64,000 bases of DNA, taken from assembly GCF_022750635.1 (NCBI RefSeq), contig NZ_JAJKBG010000002.1, positions 186,001-250,000 of the forward strand, given 5' to 3'. The notes beneath the pieces were generated by a model that saw nothing but the letters and a program-made list of their open reading frames with translations, searched no databases and was not told the DNA's origin. The position numbers were made by a program, and so were the translations under genes. The stretch is from Brevundimonas pishanensis (GTDB taxonomy: Bacteria > Pseudomonadota > Alphaproteobacteria > Caulobacterales > Caulobacteraceae). Each line of letters starts with the position of its first letter. The first letter of the stretch is position 1. Shown here piece by piece: positions 28,641 to 37,586 of this stretch.

Positions 28641-29591
28641 TTAGCCTAGACGGCCGATGGCGTAGAAGCGATCTGCACGCTGGGTGCGCAGTTCGGCGGC
28701 AGACAGGCTTGATAGGGTCTTGAGCTCTTCCTCGATGGCATCGCCGACAGAGGTGAGGGCTTCTGCTGGCGCGGTGTGGGCACCCCCGACCGGCTCCTTG
28801 ATCACGCGATCAACGATCTTCAGTTCCATAAGGTCGGGACCGGTGATTCGCATGGCCATGGCCGCATCTTTCGCGCGGCTGCCGTCGCGCCACAGGATGC
28901 CTGCGGCACCTTCCGGCGAAATCACTGAATAGATGGAGTGTTCCAGCATCATCACACGGTTGGCCGCAGCGATGGCGATAGCACCGCCTGAACCACCTTC
29001 ACCGGTGACAGTGGCGATGTAAGGCACGCCCAGCGTGAGGCCGCGCTCGGTCGAGCGGGCGATGGCCTCGGCCTGACCGCGCTCTTCGGCACCAAGGCCC
29101 GGATAGGCACCGGCGGTGTCGACGAAGCTGAGGACCGGAAGGCCGAACTGCTCGGCCATGTCCATCAGGCGCACCGCCTTGCGGTAGCCCTCGGGGCGAG
29201 CCATGCCGAAGTTGTGGCGCAGGCGGGTCTGCGTGTCATGGCCCTTTTCGTGGCCCATGATGACAACGCCCTGACCCCGGAAACGTGCGACGCCGCCTAG
29301 AATGGCTTGGTCATCGCCGAACTGGCGGTCACCGTGCAGTTCTTCGAAATCGGTGAACAAGCCATCGATATAGTCGATGAAATGCGGACGCTGCGGGTGG
29401 CGAGCAACCTGAGTGCGCATCCACGGATCGAGATTGGCATAGGTCTCGGAGCGCAGGACCGCAGCCTTGTTCCTGAGGGTGTTGATCTCATCCTCGAACG
29501 AACCGCTGGACGGAGCGAGCTGCGAAAGCTCGGCGATCTTCGCTTCCAGTTCTGCGATGGGTTTTTCGAACTCGAGATAGTGCGTGGCCAT
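28641..29591 (-). CDS. accA: acetyl-CoA carboxylase carboxyltransferase subunit alpha
   Basis: Alpha half of the carboxyltransferase that makes malonyl-CoA for fatty-acid synthesis. The preferred start at 29591 gives MATHYLEFEKPIAELEAKI, the usual N-terminus, and 316 residues; a start at 29618 adds nine residues. The coiled N-terminal helix, the GHEKGHDTQTRLRHNFGMARPEGYRKAVRLM segment, DTAGAYPGLGAEERGQ and GEGGSGGAIAI are all typical. It lies downstream of xerD in the conserved aroB-aroK/xerD-accA neighbourhood. Confidence 0.96.
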   Translation of the reverse strand: MATHYLEFEKPIAELEAKIAELSQLAPSSGSFEDEINTLRNKAAVLRSETYANLDPWMRTQVARHPQRPHFIDYIDGLFTDFEELHGDRQFGDDQAILGGVARFRGQGVVIMGHEKGHDTQTRLRHNFGMARPEGYRKAVRLMDMAEQFGLPVLSFVDTAGAYPGLGAEERGQAEAIARSTERGLTLGVPYIATVTGEGGSGGAIAIAAANRVMMLEHSIYSVISPEGAAGILWRDGSRAKDAAMAMRITGPDLMELKIVDRVIKEPVGGAHTAPAEALTSVGDAIEEELKTLSSLSAAELRTQRADRFYAIGRLG

Positions 29592-29684
29592 AAAGCGCCC
29601 GTGTAACGACCGCGCCATCTTGGCGCTACGGAAAGTGGCGGACCCTAAAACCCGTAGGGGTTCGGGGCAATAGTCAGCTTGATA

Positions 29685-30611
29685 TCAGTTTTTTCGCGCC
29701 AGCGGGTGCGACTTGTGCACCACTTGCGACAATCGGTCGGTGGCGACGTGGGTGTAGATCTGTGTTGTCGAGATGTCCGCATGCCCCAGCAGGGTTTGGA
29801 CCACCCGTAAATCGGCCCCGCCTTCCAGCAGGTGCGTCGCGAAGGCGTGGCGCAACACGTGCGGACTTATGCGCGCGGGATCGATTCCCGCAGCGGCGGC
29901 GGCCTCGTCCAACAGCTGTGCGAAGCGGCGAGGGGTGAGGTGGCCCGTTCTTCCCGTCGAAGGGAATAGCCATGGATTGGCCGCCAGTTTCGCCTCGGCC
30001 TGTTTGTTGTCGGCCTTGGCGCGGGGCTGGCTGCGAATCTCCAGCCACGTCTTCACAGCTTCCCGGGCAGAGGCATTCAGCGGCACCAACCGCTCCTTGT
30101 TGCCCTTGCCGGTGATAATCAAATAGGCCGGATCGCGCTGAACCGCCGATAGTTTGAGACCCAGAACCTCCGATACGCGCATGCCGGAGGCGTAGGTCAA
30201 CTCCACCAGCGCAAGCAGCCGGACCGCCGAAGCGCTGTCACGCTCGGCGATGGTGGAGAGCAATCGATCCACTTCTTCCCGCGACAGGCTTTTGGGCAGG
30301 GGGCGACCTTGCTTGGGGGCATCCAGCCGCCGCGAAGGATCATCTGTGCGCCAACCTTCGCCCATGGCAAAGCGGTAGAACTGCCGAACGGACGCACGAC
30401 GACGCGCCGCCGTTGCGGCAGACAGTCCGCGTCGCGAGAGATCGGAATACCAGCCCTCGACGTCTTCCTGATCTGCCTTCAACAATCCTCCGGCACCGGA
30501 CAATGACTGCTCGGCGTCCGTGAGGTCGCGACCATAGGCAGCAAGCGTGTGCGGAGAGGCGTCCCGCTCGACGGCCATCATTTCCAAAAAGGCTTCGATT
30601 TGTGGGGTCAT
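29685..30611 (-). CDS. xerD: tyrosine recombinase XerD
   Basis: Site-specific recombinase that resolves chromosome dimers at dif with XerC under FtsK control. The 308 residues contain the SAM-like N-terminal domain (MTPQIEAFLEMMAVERDASPHTLAAY) and the catalytic domain, with Arg in YASGMRVSEVLGL, Lys in GKGNKERLVPL, HVLRHAFATHLL, LLGHADISTTQIYTHV with the nucleophilic Tyr. All catalytic residues are visible. It is divergent from aroK, with about 60 bases between starts. Confidence 0.94.
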   Translation of the reverse strand: MTPQIEAFLEMMAVERDASPHTLAAYGRDLTDAEQSLSGAGGLLKADQEDVEGWYSDLSRRGLSAATAARRRASVRQFYRFAMGEGWRTDDPSRRLDAPKQGRPLPKSLSREEVDRLLSTIAERDSASAVRLLALVELTYASGMRVSEVLGLKLSAVQRDPAYLIITGKGNKERLVPLNASAREAVKTWLEIRSQPRAKADNKQAEAKLAANPWLFPSTGRTGHLTPRRFAQLLDEAAAAAGIDPARISPHVLRHAFATHLLEGGADLRVVQTLLGHADISTTQIYTHVATDRLSQVVHKSHPLARKN

Positions 30612-30670
30612 CGGCGGTGCTGAGGGGTGCGAGGTTTGTTCATCCGTGTATAGAAGAGGGCGTTAAGAAC

Positions 30671-31240
30671 ATGAACTGTGCTGCCTCGCCCGATTCTCCG
30701 ATAATAAAGTTGAACCGCACCATAGCGTTGGTGGGTCTGATGGGCGTCGGCAAATCGACAGTCGGGCGCCGTTTGGCGGCGCGCTTGAACCTGCCCTTTG
30801 CGGATGGCGATCACGAGATCGAATCTGCAGCCGGAATGACAGTCAGCGAAATCTTTTCGACCCGTGGCGAAGCCGAGTTCCGCGCTGGGGAAGCCCGCGT
30901 GATGAAGCGCCTGCTTGAAGGGCCGCCGGTCATTCTGGCAACCGGTGGCGGGGCGATGATGAACGAAGAGACGCGCCGCATGCTGAAAGACCATGCTGTG
31001 ACCGTATGGATGCGCGCCGATCTGGAAGTCATCGCCGAGCGCGTGGCGCGACGCGATACCCGACCGCTCTTGCGCGGCCGCGACACGCTGCAAGTCCTGA
31101 GCGAATTGGCTGAAAAGAGATATCCCGTTTACGCCGAGGCCGATTTGACCGTCGATGTCGGGGGCGGGTCCCACGGCGTTGCGGTCGATGCGATGCTGAC
31201 GGCTTTGAGAGCATACGCACAAGGCGCACTGAACAAATGA
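30671..31240 (+). CDS. aroK: shikimate kinase
   Basis: Phosphorylates shikimate in the aromatic amino-acid pathway. The ATG at 30671 gives 189 residues; the longer in-frame start at 30602 would overlap xerD. Walker A is GLMGVGKSTVGRRLA, the shikimate-binding DxD is in FADGDHEIE, the RGEAEFR loop and LATGGGAMM follow, and the adenine-binding RDTRPLL segment is present. Its stop overlaps the ATG of aroB, so the two are coupled. Confidence 0.95.
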   Translation: MNCAASPDSPIIKLNRTIALVGLMGVGKSTVGRRLAARLNLPFADGDHEIESAAGMTVSEIFSTRGEAEFRAGEARVMKRLLEGPPVILATGGGAMMNEETRRMLKDHAVTVWMRADLEVIAERVARRDTRPLLRGRDTLQVLSELAEKRYPVYAEADLTVDVGGGSHGVAVDAMLTALRAYAQGALNK

Positions 31241-32343
31241 TCACGGCTATCCGCGTCGAAGGCGGCGATTTCCAACCCTATGAAGTGCTGGTCGGAAATG
31301 GCCTGCTGGCGACGCTGGGTGCGCGGGTAAAGGCCTTGGCTCCGACCCGTGTGGCGGTGATTACCGACAGCACTGTGTCCGGCATCCATGCCGACGCCGC
31401 GCTGAACTCTCTGCGGGAAGCAGGCGTGCCGGCTGAACTGGTCGTCGTGCCGGCGGGCGAGGCATCCAAGTCCTTTGCCCAGTTGGACGCTGTGCTGGAT
31501 CAGGTGATCGCGCACGGACTGGATCGTCGCAGCCTTGTTGTGGCGCTGGGCGGCGGAGTGATCGGTGATCTGGCCGGGTTGGCCGCTGCACTGTTCATGC
31601 GCGGTATCGATTTCGTTCAGGTGCCGACCACCTTGTTGGCCCAAGTGGATTCATCGGTGGGCGGGAAAACAGCCATCGATACCCCGCGCGGGAAGAACCT
31701 GATCGGCGCATTCCACCAGCCGCGTCTGGTTCTGGCCGACATCGATCTGCTGTCGACGCTGCCCGCACGGCAAATCCGATCCGGCTGGGCTGAAATCCTC
31801 AAGCACGGCCTCATCTGTGATGCGGAATATTTCGAATGGCTTGCCGGCGAGGGGGCTGTGGGAGCGGCGGGCGATGCCGCTGCGCTGACCAAGGCTGTTG
31901 TCCGTTCGGTCGAGATCAAGGCGCAAGTGGTTGGTGAAGACGAGAAGGAAGCTGGCCGGCGCGCGCTGCTCAATCTCGGTCACACCTTCGGCCATGCGCT
32001 GGAGGTCGAAGTCGGTTTCGACGATACCCTGACACACGGCGAGGCCGTGGCCCTCGGCTGTGCCATGGCTTTCCGGTATTCGGCATCGACGGGTCTGTGC
32101 TCGGCCGAGGACGCCGAGCGGGCAGAGCAGGGCATTCGCTCGGCGGGCCTGCCCACACGGCTTTCCGACATCGCGCATGCTTTCAAAGCCGACGTGCTGT
32201 TGTCCCGTATGCTCGGCGACAAAAAGGCCGAGGGCGGAAACCTCACGCTGGTTCTGGCCACGGGCATAGGGCAGGCGTTCGTCGACAAGAAAGCAGACAC
32301 CGCTTCGGTCATGGCCTTCCTCAAGTCTGAAGGCGCAGACTAA
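31237..32343 (+). CDS. aroB: 3-dehydroquinate synthase
   Basis: Second step of the shikimate pathway: NAD- and zinc-dependent cyclisation of DAHP. The 368 residues show VVPAGEASKS, ALGGGVIGDLAGLAAALFMRGIDFVQVPTTLLAQVDSSVGGKTAID, the metal-ligand Glu in SGWAEILKHGLI, and LNLGHTFGHALE with HGEAVALG, which supply the remaining metal-binding histidines. Length and order are normal. The stop overlaps the ATG of the damaged acetyltransferase gene. Confidence 0.96.
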   Translation: MITAIRVEGGDFQPYEVLVGNGLLATLGARVKALAPTRVAVITDSTVSGIHADAALNSLREAGVPAELVVVPAGEASKSFAQLDAVLDQVIAHGLDRRSLVVALGGGVIGDLAGLAAALFMRGIDFVQVPTTLLAQVDSSVGGKTAIDTPRGKNLIGAFHQPRLVLADIDLLSTLPARQIRSGWAEILKHGLICDAEYFEWLAGEGAVGAAGDAAALTKAVVRSVEIKAQVVGEDEKEAGRRALLNLGHTFGHALEVEVGFDDTLTHGEAVALGCAMAFRYSASTGLCSAEDAERAEQGIRSAGLPTRLSDIAHAFKADVLLSRMLGDKKAEGGNLTLVLATGIGQAFVDKKADTASVMAFLKSEGAD

Positions 32344-32928
32344 TGCTTTTCCCCGTCGTGCTTGAAGACGAGCATGAACGGCTGGAGCCATTCAGCGACA
32401 GGCACAAGGCCGAGGTCGCGCGTGCATTGGATCACGATCCGGAGGCTTGGCACGGCATGGTCGGGGCTGCCTACGGTCGCCACTTCGAGCCTTGGTGGTC
32501 GGCGGCCATTACGGCAATGGAAAGCGGCTCACGCATAGCCTATGCGGTGCGCCGTCAGGCAGACCAACAGGTCGTGGGGACGACCAGCCTTTACGAAATA
32601 CGTTTCGAACATCTCCGGTGCGAGATTGGATCGACTTTCTACGTTCCTGCAGTTCGGCAGTGCCATCAATCCCGCTTCGAAGCTGCTGCTTCTAGACTAT
32701 GCCTTCGCTCATGGCATGATCCGCGTGGAAATCATCACCGACGCTCTGAATGCAGCCAGTCAGGCTGCTATCCGCAAACTGGGCGCGACCTTTGAGGGCA
32801 CGCTAAGGCAGCACAAGCGGACATGGACCGGCCGCATGCGAGACACGGCACAGTTCTCGATTCTGAAGGATGTGGAATGGCCCGAGGTGCGGGCGAAGCT
32901 GCAAGCCAGACTGGCGAACAGGTCCTAG
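32343..32928 (+). pseudogene. GNAT (RimJ/RimL-like) acetyltransferase, frameshifted
   Basis: Two adjoining frames together encode one N-acetyltransferase of the RimJ/RimL type. The first (32343 to about 32655) gives the N-terminal half up to QVVGTTSLYEIR and CEIGSTFYVPAVR; the second (from about 32656 to 32928) continues GSAINPASKLLLLDYAF, RVEIITDALNAASQAAIRKLGATFEG and ends KLQARLANRS. Restoring two bases in GTTCGGCAG at 32652-32660, as GTTCGCGGCAG, rejoins the frames exactly. As written the product stops at 32795 with unrelated residues. This is either a recent 2-bp deletion in a CGCG run or a sequencing error. The start is coupled to aroB. Confidence 0.82.
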
Positions 32929-33299
32929 TCGCGCGGTTTGACCTCGGTGACGGTGCAGGTGGTGTCGGCCAGTCGGGGCTCGCGCCACGTAGCATTCTTT
33001 CCGACACCCTTGAGTTCGGTTTGGGTGGCCTTGAACTCGTAACCGGTAGAGGTGGGCTCGCGCATGAGATCTGCGGCAAGTCCGTCTGACCGGCGCACAG
33101 TGGCCATCTGGCGCGGATGGTCGAACGTCGCGACCAATCCTATCCCGTTGGCGCACATCAAAGTCCACTCTGCAGCGTCGTCGGGGCGGACATTGTCGGC
33201 AATGTCGGGGCGATCGCCTGCTGTCGTCTGCGACGAACGCTCTGCAGGGTGGCAAGCCGCCAGCATCAATACGACGACCGAAACAATCTGTGCCTTCAC
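32925..33299 (-). CDS. MliC-like lipoprotein
   Basis: A 124-residue putative lipoprotein with signal peptide and lipobox LAAC (Cys at about residue 16). The mature C-terminal part has the pattern of the MliC family, membrane-bound inhibitors of C-type lysozyme: WTLMCANGIGLVATFDHPRQMATV, then GYEFKATQTELKGVGKNATW, with two cysteines (MCANG, TTCTV) placed to form the conserved disulfide. Its 3' end overlaps the end of the acetyltransferase remnant by four bases. Confidence 0.68.
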   Translation of the reverse strand: MKAQIVSVVVLMLAACHPAERSSQTTAGDRPDIADNVRPDDAAEWTLMCANGIGLVATFDHPRQMATVRRSDGLAADLMREPTSTGYEFKATQTELKGVGKNATWREPRLADTTCTVTEVKPRD

Positions 33300-33394
33300 G
33301 TTGCCAACCTGATTTGAAACTTGCCCGAACGCTATCTGCGCCCGTGTGACTAACTCGGCGGGTACGGCACAGTTCCGAAAAGAACAGCGTCAGA

Positions 33395-33868
33395 CTAAGC
33401 GGGTCTGGATTTTCGACGGGAACGGAAAAAGGATTTCAACTGCTCAGCGGCGGTTTCAGCCTGAATGCCGGCTTCGATTTCGGGCCGCCAATGGCAGGTG
33501 GGCTGTTCGAAGAATTTCGGACCGTGCAATACGGCGCCGCCCTTGGGATCATTCGCTCCCCAGACAACGCGTCCGATACGCGCATGGCTGATCGCACCTG
33601 CGCACATGGCGCACGGTTCCAGCGTTACATATAAAGTGAGGTCCGTTAGTCGATAATTCTCGACCGTGGCTGCTGCGTCGCGCAGAGCCACGATTTCGGC
33701 GTGAGCCGTCGGATCATGGCTTGTGATTGGACAGTTTTGCCCTTTACCTATCACTTCGCCGGTTAATTCGTTCACTATCACTGCGCCGACAGGCACCTCG
33801 CCAGCTTCAGCTGCCGCTTGCGCCAAGTCCAGCGCCATGCTCATGAACCGCTCATCATGGATCGCCAT
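33395..33868 (-). CDS. tadA: tRNA adenosine(34) deaminase
   Basis: Converts adenosine to inosine at the wobble position of tRNA-Arg. A start at 33868 gives 157 residues (MAIHDERFMSMALDLAQAAA); ATG codons at 33844 and 33838 are alternatives. The zinc site is complete: HAE in TAHAEIVALRDAA and PCxxC in LEPCAMCAGAISHARIG, followed by VVWGANDPKGGAV. The frame stays open upstream for 200 more codons, but that part is antisense to the pseudouridine synthase gene. The start overlaps the divergent rluB-like start by 12 bases. Confidence 0.93.
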   Translation of the reverse strand: MAIHDERFMSMALDLAQAAAEAGEVPVGAVIVNELTGEVIGKGQNCPITSHDPTAHAEIVALRDAAATVENYRLTDLTLYVTLEPCAMCAGAISHARIGRVVWGANDPKGGAVLHGPKFFEQPTCHWRPEIEAGIQAETAAEQLKSFFRSRRKSRPA

Positions 33869-35551
33869 CCCCGAGACAACGACAAGAAGCCCCGCGCCCG
33901 TCAAGATGACGCATCGCGCGGTCCCCGTAAATTCGCCGATAAGGGCCCGAAATTCGGCTCTGGTGACAAGAAAGACCGCAAGTTTGACGACCGCGGCCCC
34001 CGTTCGCGTGACGATGACCGTCCGCGCACCGAGGGTCGATTCGAAAACCGCGGCCCCAAGGGTTCCAAGCCGGCTGCGAAGCCCGCGACACCCGAACGTA
34101 CCGAACGCATTGCCAAAGCACTGGCACGCGCAGGTATCGCTTCGCGTCGTGAGGTTGAGCGTCTGATTGGCCTTGGCAAGGTTGCCGTAAACGGTCGCAT
34201 CCTCGACACGCCAGCCGTGCTGGTAAAGCGTGATGACGTCATCACCGTCGATGGAAAGCCCGTTGGTGCCGCCGAGGCCACCCGCGTCTGGCGCTATCAC
34301 AAGCCAGCCGGCCTGATCACCAGCCACAACGATCCGGCAGGTCGCCCGACTGTTTGGGACGCGCTTCCGGCTGATCTGCCACGCGTGATCTCGGTTGGTC
34401 GCCTCGACTTGGCTACCGAAGGTCTGCTGCTGCTGACCAACGACGGTGAGCTGAGCCGTGCTCTGGAACTGCCGGACACCGCGCTGGTGCGTCACTATCG
34501 CGCCCGCGCCCGTGGCCGTATTACTCAGGACAAGCTGGACACGCTTAAGGAAGGCGTCGTCGTTGACGGCGTCCGCTATGGTCCGGTCGACGCCAAGATC
34601 GACAAGGCCAAGGAAAAAGAAGAGGACGGTCAGCCGAGCTCGGCCAACCTCTGGATCAGCGTTTCGATCACCGAAGGCAAAAACCGCGAAGTCCGTAAGG
34701 TTCTTGAAAGCCTCGGTCTTCAGGTCAACCGCCTGATCCGTCTGGCCTATGGCCCGTTCAACCTCGGTACCCTGCCGGTGAACACGGTCGAGGAAGTCGG
34801 CCCGCGCGTCATCCGCGAGATGCTGAGCGAATACATCCGGCCGGAAAACCTGCCGACCGGTAACTCGGTCGCGACCCCTGCGCCGATCCCGGGCCGTCGT
34901 CCGGCTGGTGCGATCATCAAGGGACGCTCGGGTTCGGCCATGTCAGATCCGTCGCGCAAGCCCAGCCGCGTTCGTGCTGCCAATCAGGCGGTCGAGGACG
35001 GCGTTCCGGCTAAACCGGCGCGTCCGGTGAAGAAGGAAGGCTGGGCCAAGGCCAAGCCGAAGTTCGAGCACACCAAGACCTTCAAACCGCGCGCCCGTCC
35101 GGAACCGCGTGAAGGTGACGAGGGCGCTTCGTCGGAACGTCCGCGCAAGCCGTTCAACCGTGAACTGCGTGCAGACCAGTTTATTGACGACCGCCGCAAG
35201 CCCGCGGGCAAGTCGTTTGGCGACAAGCCTACCGGTCGTTCGTACGGTGACCGCCCGTCGGGTGGTGAGCGGACTTTTGGGGGCAAGCCGGGTGGCAAAC
35301 CTGCTGGCCGTTCCTACGGCGATCGTCCTACAGGCGAACGCTCGTTCGGCGACAAGCCTGCTGGCCGCACCTATGGCGACCGTCCGACGGGTGAGCGTTC
35401 CGGTGGTGACCGTCCGTCGGGCGGTAAGTCGTTTGGCGGCAAGCCGGGCGGTAAGCCTGCTGGTCGTTCGTTCGGTGATCGCCCGTCGGATGGCAAGCCC
35501 TCGGGCAAGCCATTCGGTGGTGGTCGCGGCGGCCCTCGCGGTCGTAGCTAA
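33857..35551 (+). CDS. RluB-like pseudouridine synthase with long repetitive tail
   Basis: Large-subunit rRNA pseudouridine synthase of the RsuA/RluB/RluE group, 564 residues. A basic disordered leader (about 75 residues) precedes the S4 domain (RIAKALARAGIASRREVERLIGLGKVAVNG). The catalytic domain carries the aspartate in VGRLDLATEGLLLLTNDGEL and the KNREVRKVLESLGLQVNRLIRLAYGPF end. From about residue 455 the protein is low complexity, repeating units like GRSYGDRPTGERSFGDKPAG. The ATG at 33857 is preferred over 33818, but neither has a clear ribosome site. Confidence 0.88.
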   Translation: MDRHPRDNDKKPRARQDDASRGPRKFADKGPKFGSGDKKDRKFDDRGPRSRDDDRPRTEGRFENRGPKGSKPAAKPATPERTERIAKALARAGIASRREVERLIGLGKVAVNGRILDTPAVLVKRDDVITVDGKPVGAAEATRVWRYHKPAGLITSHNDPAGRPTVWDALPADLPRVISVGRLDLATEGLLLLTNDGELSRALELPDTALVRHYRARARGRITQDKLDTLKEGVVVDGVRYGPVDAKIDKAKEKEEDGQPSSANLWISVSITEGKNREVRKVLESLGLQVNRLIRLAYGPFNLGTLPVNTVEEVGPRVIREMLSEYIRPENLPTGNSVATPAPIPGRRPAGAIIKGRSGSAMSDPSRKPSRVRAANQAVEDGVPAKPARPVKKEGWAKAKPKFEHTKTFKPRARPEPREGDEGASSERPRKPFNRELRADQFIDDRRKPAGKSFGDKPTGRSYGDRPSGGERTFGGKPGGKPAGRSYGDRPTGERSFGDKPAGRTYGDRPTGERSGGDRPSGGKSFGGKPGGKPAGRSFGDRPSDGKPSGKPFGGGRGGPRGRS

Positions 35552-35564
35552 GGACTAGCCGACG

Positions 35565-36140
35565 ATGCGGATTGTCGCTGGCAGTCTCAAAGGTCGCGCC
35601 ATTGTCGCGCCGGAAGGGCAGGGCACCCGCCCGACGTCCGACCGCGCGCGTCAGGCCATCTTTAACGTGCTTGAGCACGCTGGCTGGGCTGAAGACGTTC
35701 TGGATGGCGCACGGGTCATCGACCTGTACGCCGGCTCGGGCGCGCTGGGCTATGAAGCAATTTCGCGCGGTGGTGCCTTCTGCCTGTTCGTCGAAACCGA
35801 CGACGGTGCACGCGGTGCCATCCGTGAAAACATGGATGCCTACGGCCTGTTCGGACGCACCCGTGTCCACCGCCGCAGCGCCACCGATCTGGGTCCGCGT
35901 CCGGGCTCGGCGGGGGAAGCCTTCACGCTGGCTTTCCTTGACCCTCCTTACGGCAAGGGTCTGGGCGAGCAGACGCTGGAAAAACTGCTGGAAGGCAACT
36001 GGCTGGCCCCCAATGCCGTGGTTGTTTACGAGCGCGGCTCTGACGAACCGGAGATTGAAACGCCCGGTTACGAACGCATGGATGCCCGCGACTACGGCGC
36101 GGCGCGCGTTCTGTTCCTGAAGGTCGCTCCTTCAGAGTAG
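35565..36140 (+). CDS. rsmD: 16S rRNA (guanine(966)-N2)-methyltransferase RsmD
   Basis: Methylates G966 of 16S rRNA. The 191 residues begin MRIVAGSLKGRAIVAPEG and include PTSDRARQAIFNVLEH, the SAM-binding motif VIDLYAGSGALGYEAISRG, and the catalytic motif FLDPPYGKGLGE. The gene lies 13 bases after the rluB-like gene, so the two rRNA modification genes form an operon. Confidence 0.95.
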   Translation: MRIVAGSLKGRAIVAPEGQGTRPTSDRARQAIFNVLEHAGWAEDVLDGARVIDLYAGSGALGYEAISRGGAFCLFVETDDGARGAIRENMDAYGLFGRTRVHRRSATDLGPRPGSAGEAFTLAFLDPPYGKGLGEQTLEKLLEGNWLAPNAVVVYERGSDEPEIETPGYERMDARDYGAARVLFLKVAPSE

Positions 36141-36174
36141 CATTACGCAGAATATCGTTGATAGGCTGTGGCGC

Positions 36175-37191
36175 ATGATGATTCATCGCCGCAGCCTTAT
36201 CGTCTCTGTCGCCGTAACGGCGGCACTTCCCAAAATCGCTATGGCCCAAACAAAACCGCGTTGGCAGCGTCGGGCCGATATGCCGTGGGCTACGCAGGAG
36301 GTGTACTGCGCGGTTCTGGATGGAAAGATCTACGTCGCGGGCGGGCTAATCCGTGACCGGCTGCACACGCGGATCAACGACCGCGTAGGCGCGTATGATC
36401 CCGCCACCGATAGTTGGTCCGAGGCCGCTCGTCTGCCGCAACCGCGTCACCACCCGATGCTGGCGACCGCCAAGGGGCACCTCTGGTCCTTTGGTGGATA
36501 TGACCGTCGGGAGGGCGGGGAGTGGACTTCCATGACCGACGTCTGGGTGCTGGACGGCGACCTTTGGCGGCCGGTCGGGCAAATGCCGCAGCCGCTGGCC
36601 GAAACCGTGGGGGCCACCGTTGAGGATCGCGTTCACCTGATCGGTGGGCGCTCGCCGGTCACAGGGAGAAACGGCCAATGGAACGATCAGGCCGATGTGA
36701 CGACCCATCTGGTGTTCGACGCGTCCGAGGGGGCGTGGGATACAGCAAGACCAGCCCCTGCGGCCCGCAACAGCGCGGCGGCTAGTGTCCACCACGGGCA
36801 GATCTACGTCGCGGGCGGTCGAACAGTCGAAGGCGGGCGCGGGACGGGGCGTCTGGACCGCTATGACCCTCGATCGGATCGCTGGGATACTTTAAGTCCA
36901 ATCCCTGCGTCCGATAGTGGCAATCAGGTCGGCGGTGGGCTGGCTATGGCCGCCGTGGGAGAGAAGCTTGTCGCCTTTGGCGGCGAGTGGCTGACGCGGC
37001 CGGGTGGGGTGTTCACCGAGACCTGGGTTTACGACATCGCTTCCGACAATTGGACACGCGGGCCGGATATGGGCGTGCCGCGCCACGGCTTGGCAGGCGC
37101 AGCGGTTGATGGCGTCGTCTATGCGCTGGCTGGCGGAGAGGTCTATTCCGGCGGAAAAGCCAGCGGAGTGGTGGAAGCGCTACGGTTCTAA
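36175..37191 (+). CDS. exported Kelch-repeat protein
   Basis: A 338-residue protein with an N-terminal signal MIHRRSLIVSVAVTAALPKIAMA; the RRSLI pair could make it a Tat substrate. It is followed by five to six Kelch-like repeats of about 50 residues: IYVAGGLI...VGAYDPATDSWSEAARLP, HLWSFGGYD..., VHLIGGRS..., IYVAGGRTVEGG...LDRYDPRSDRWDTLSPIP, LVAFGGEW..., VYALAGGEVYSGGK. These form a beta propeller. Kelch proteins of this sort may act as sialate/epimerase-like enzymes or binding modules; no catalytic assignment is possible here. Confidence 0.85.
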   Translation: MMIHRRSLIVSVAVTAALPKIAMAQTKPRWQRRADMPWATQEVYCAVLDGKIYVAGGLIRDRLHTRINDRVGAYDPATDSWSEAARLPQPRHHPMLATAKGHLWSFGGYDRREGGEWTSMTDVWVLDGDLWRPVGQMPQPLAETVGATVEDRVHLIGGRSPVTGRNGQWNDQADVTTHLVFDASEGAWDTARPAPAARNSAAASVHHGQIYVAGGRTVEGGRGTGRLDRYDPRSDRWDTLSPIPASDSGNQVGGGLAMAAVGEKLVAFGGEWLTRPGGVFTETWVYDIASDNWTRGPDMGVPRHGLAGAAVDGVVYALAGGEVYSGGKASGVVEALRF

Positions 37192-37253
37192 AAGACATTC
37201 AGTCGGATTTCAGGACCTGCTAGGGCATGCACAACTTCAATAGAGTGTGTCCC

Positions 37254-37583
37254 ATGATCCAGCCGACAGCTTCTTTCAAAGACAACCTGCAGCTTCTGCC
37301 CTCTATCGAGGGGCTAGAGCAGATCGAACTGCTGGATGGCGCTGGTGCTGTTGTGGCGACCATCGAGAACCAACCGGGCAAGCAAGGCTCGTTGGCGGTT
37401 TACCAGTACTTGCAGAATGAGTTCGGTGCGTTGGACGCCGAAGCAGCAGCGCATGGGCTGATGGTATTTGCCGAACACACGCCGGACGCTCGCCAACATC
37501 CGGGTGCGCACCCCAATATCGACCGTCTGCTCGACATTGTGGGCGGTGCCAAGCCACTGCAAATCAGGCTGGTCGCAGCTTAA
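37254..37583 (+). CDS. DUF2322 family protein
   Basis: A conserved protein of unknown function. From ATG 37254 it has 109 residues; an upstream in-frame ATG at 37227 would add nine. The patterns LQLLPSIEGLEQIELLDGAG, ATIENQPGKQGSLAVYQYL, GLMVFAEHTPDARQHPGAHPNIDRLLDIV fit DUF2322. No signal or membrane segment is present. It converges on the phosphatase gene with only 3 bases between the stops. Confidence 0.78.
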   Translation: MIQPTASFKDNLQLLPSIEGLEQIELLDGAGAVVATIENQPGKQGSLAVYQYLQNEFGALDAEAAAHGLMVFAEHTPDARQHPGAHPNIDRLLDIVGGAKPLQIRLVAA

Positions 37584-37586
37584 GGC

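Noticed and set aside
33869-34495. 200-codon N-terminal extension of the tadA frame
   Set aside because: It is antisense to the S4 and catalytic parts of the pseudouridine synthase.
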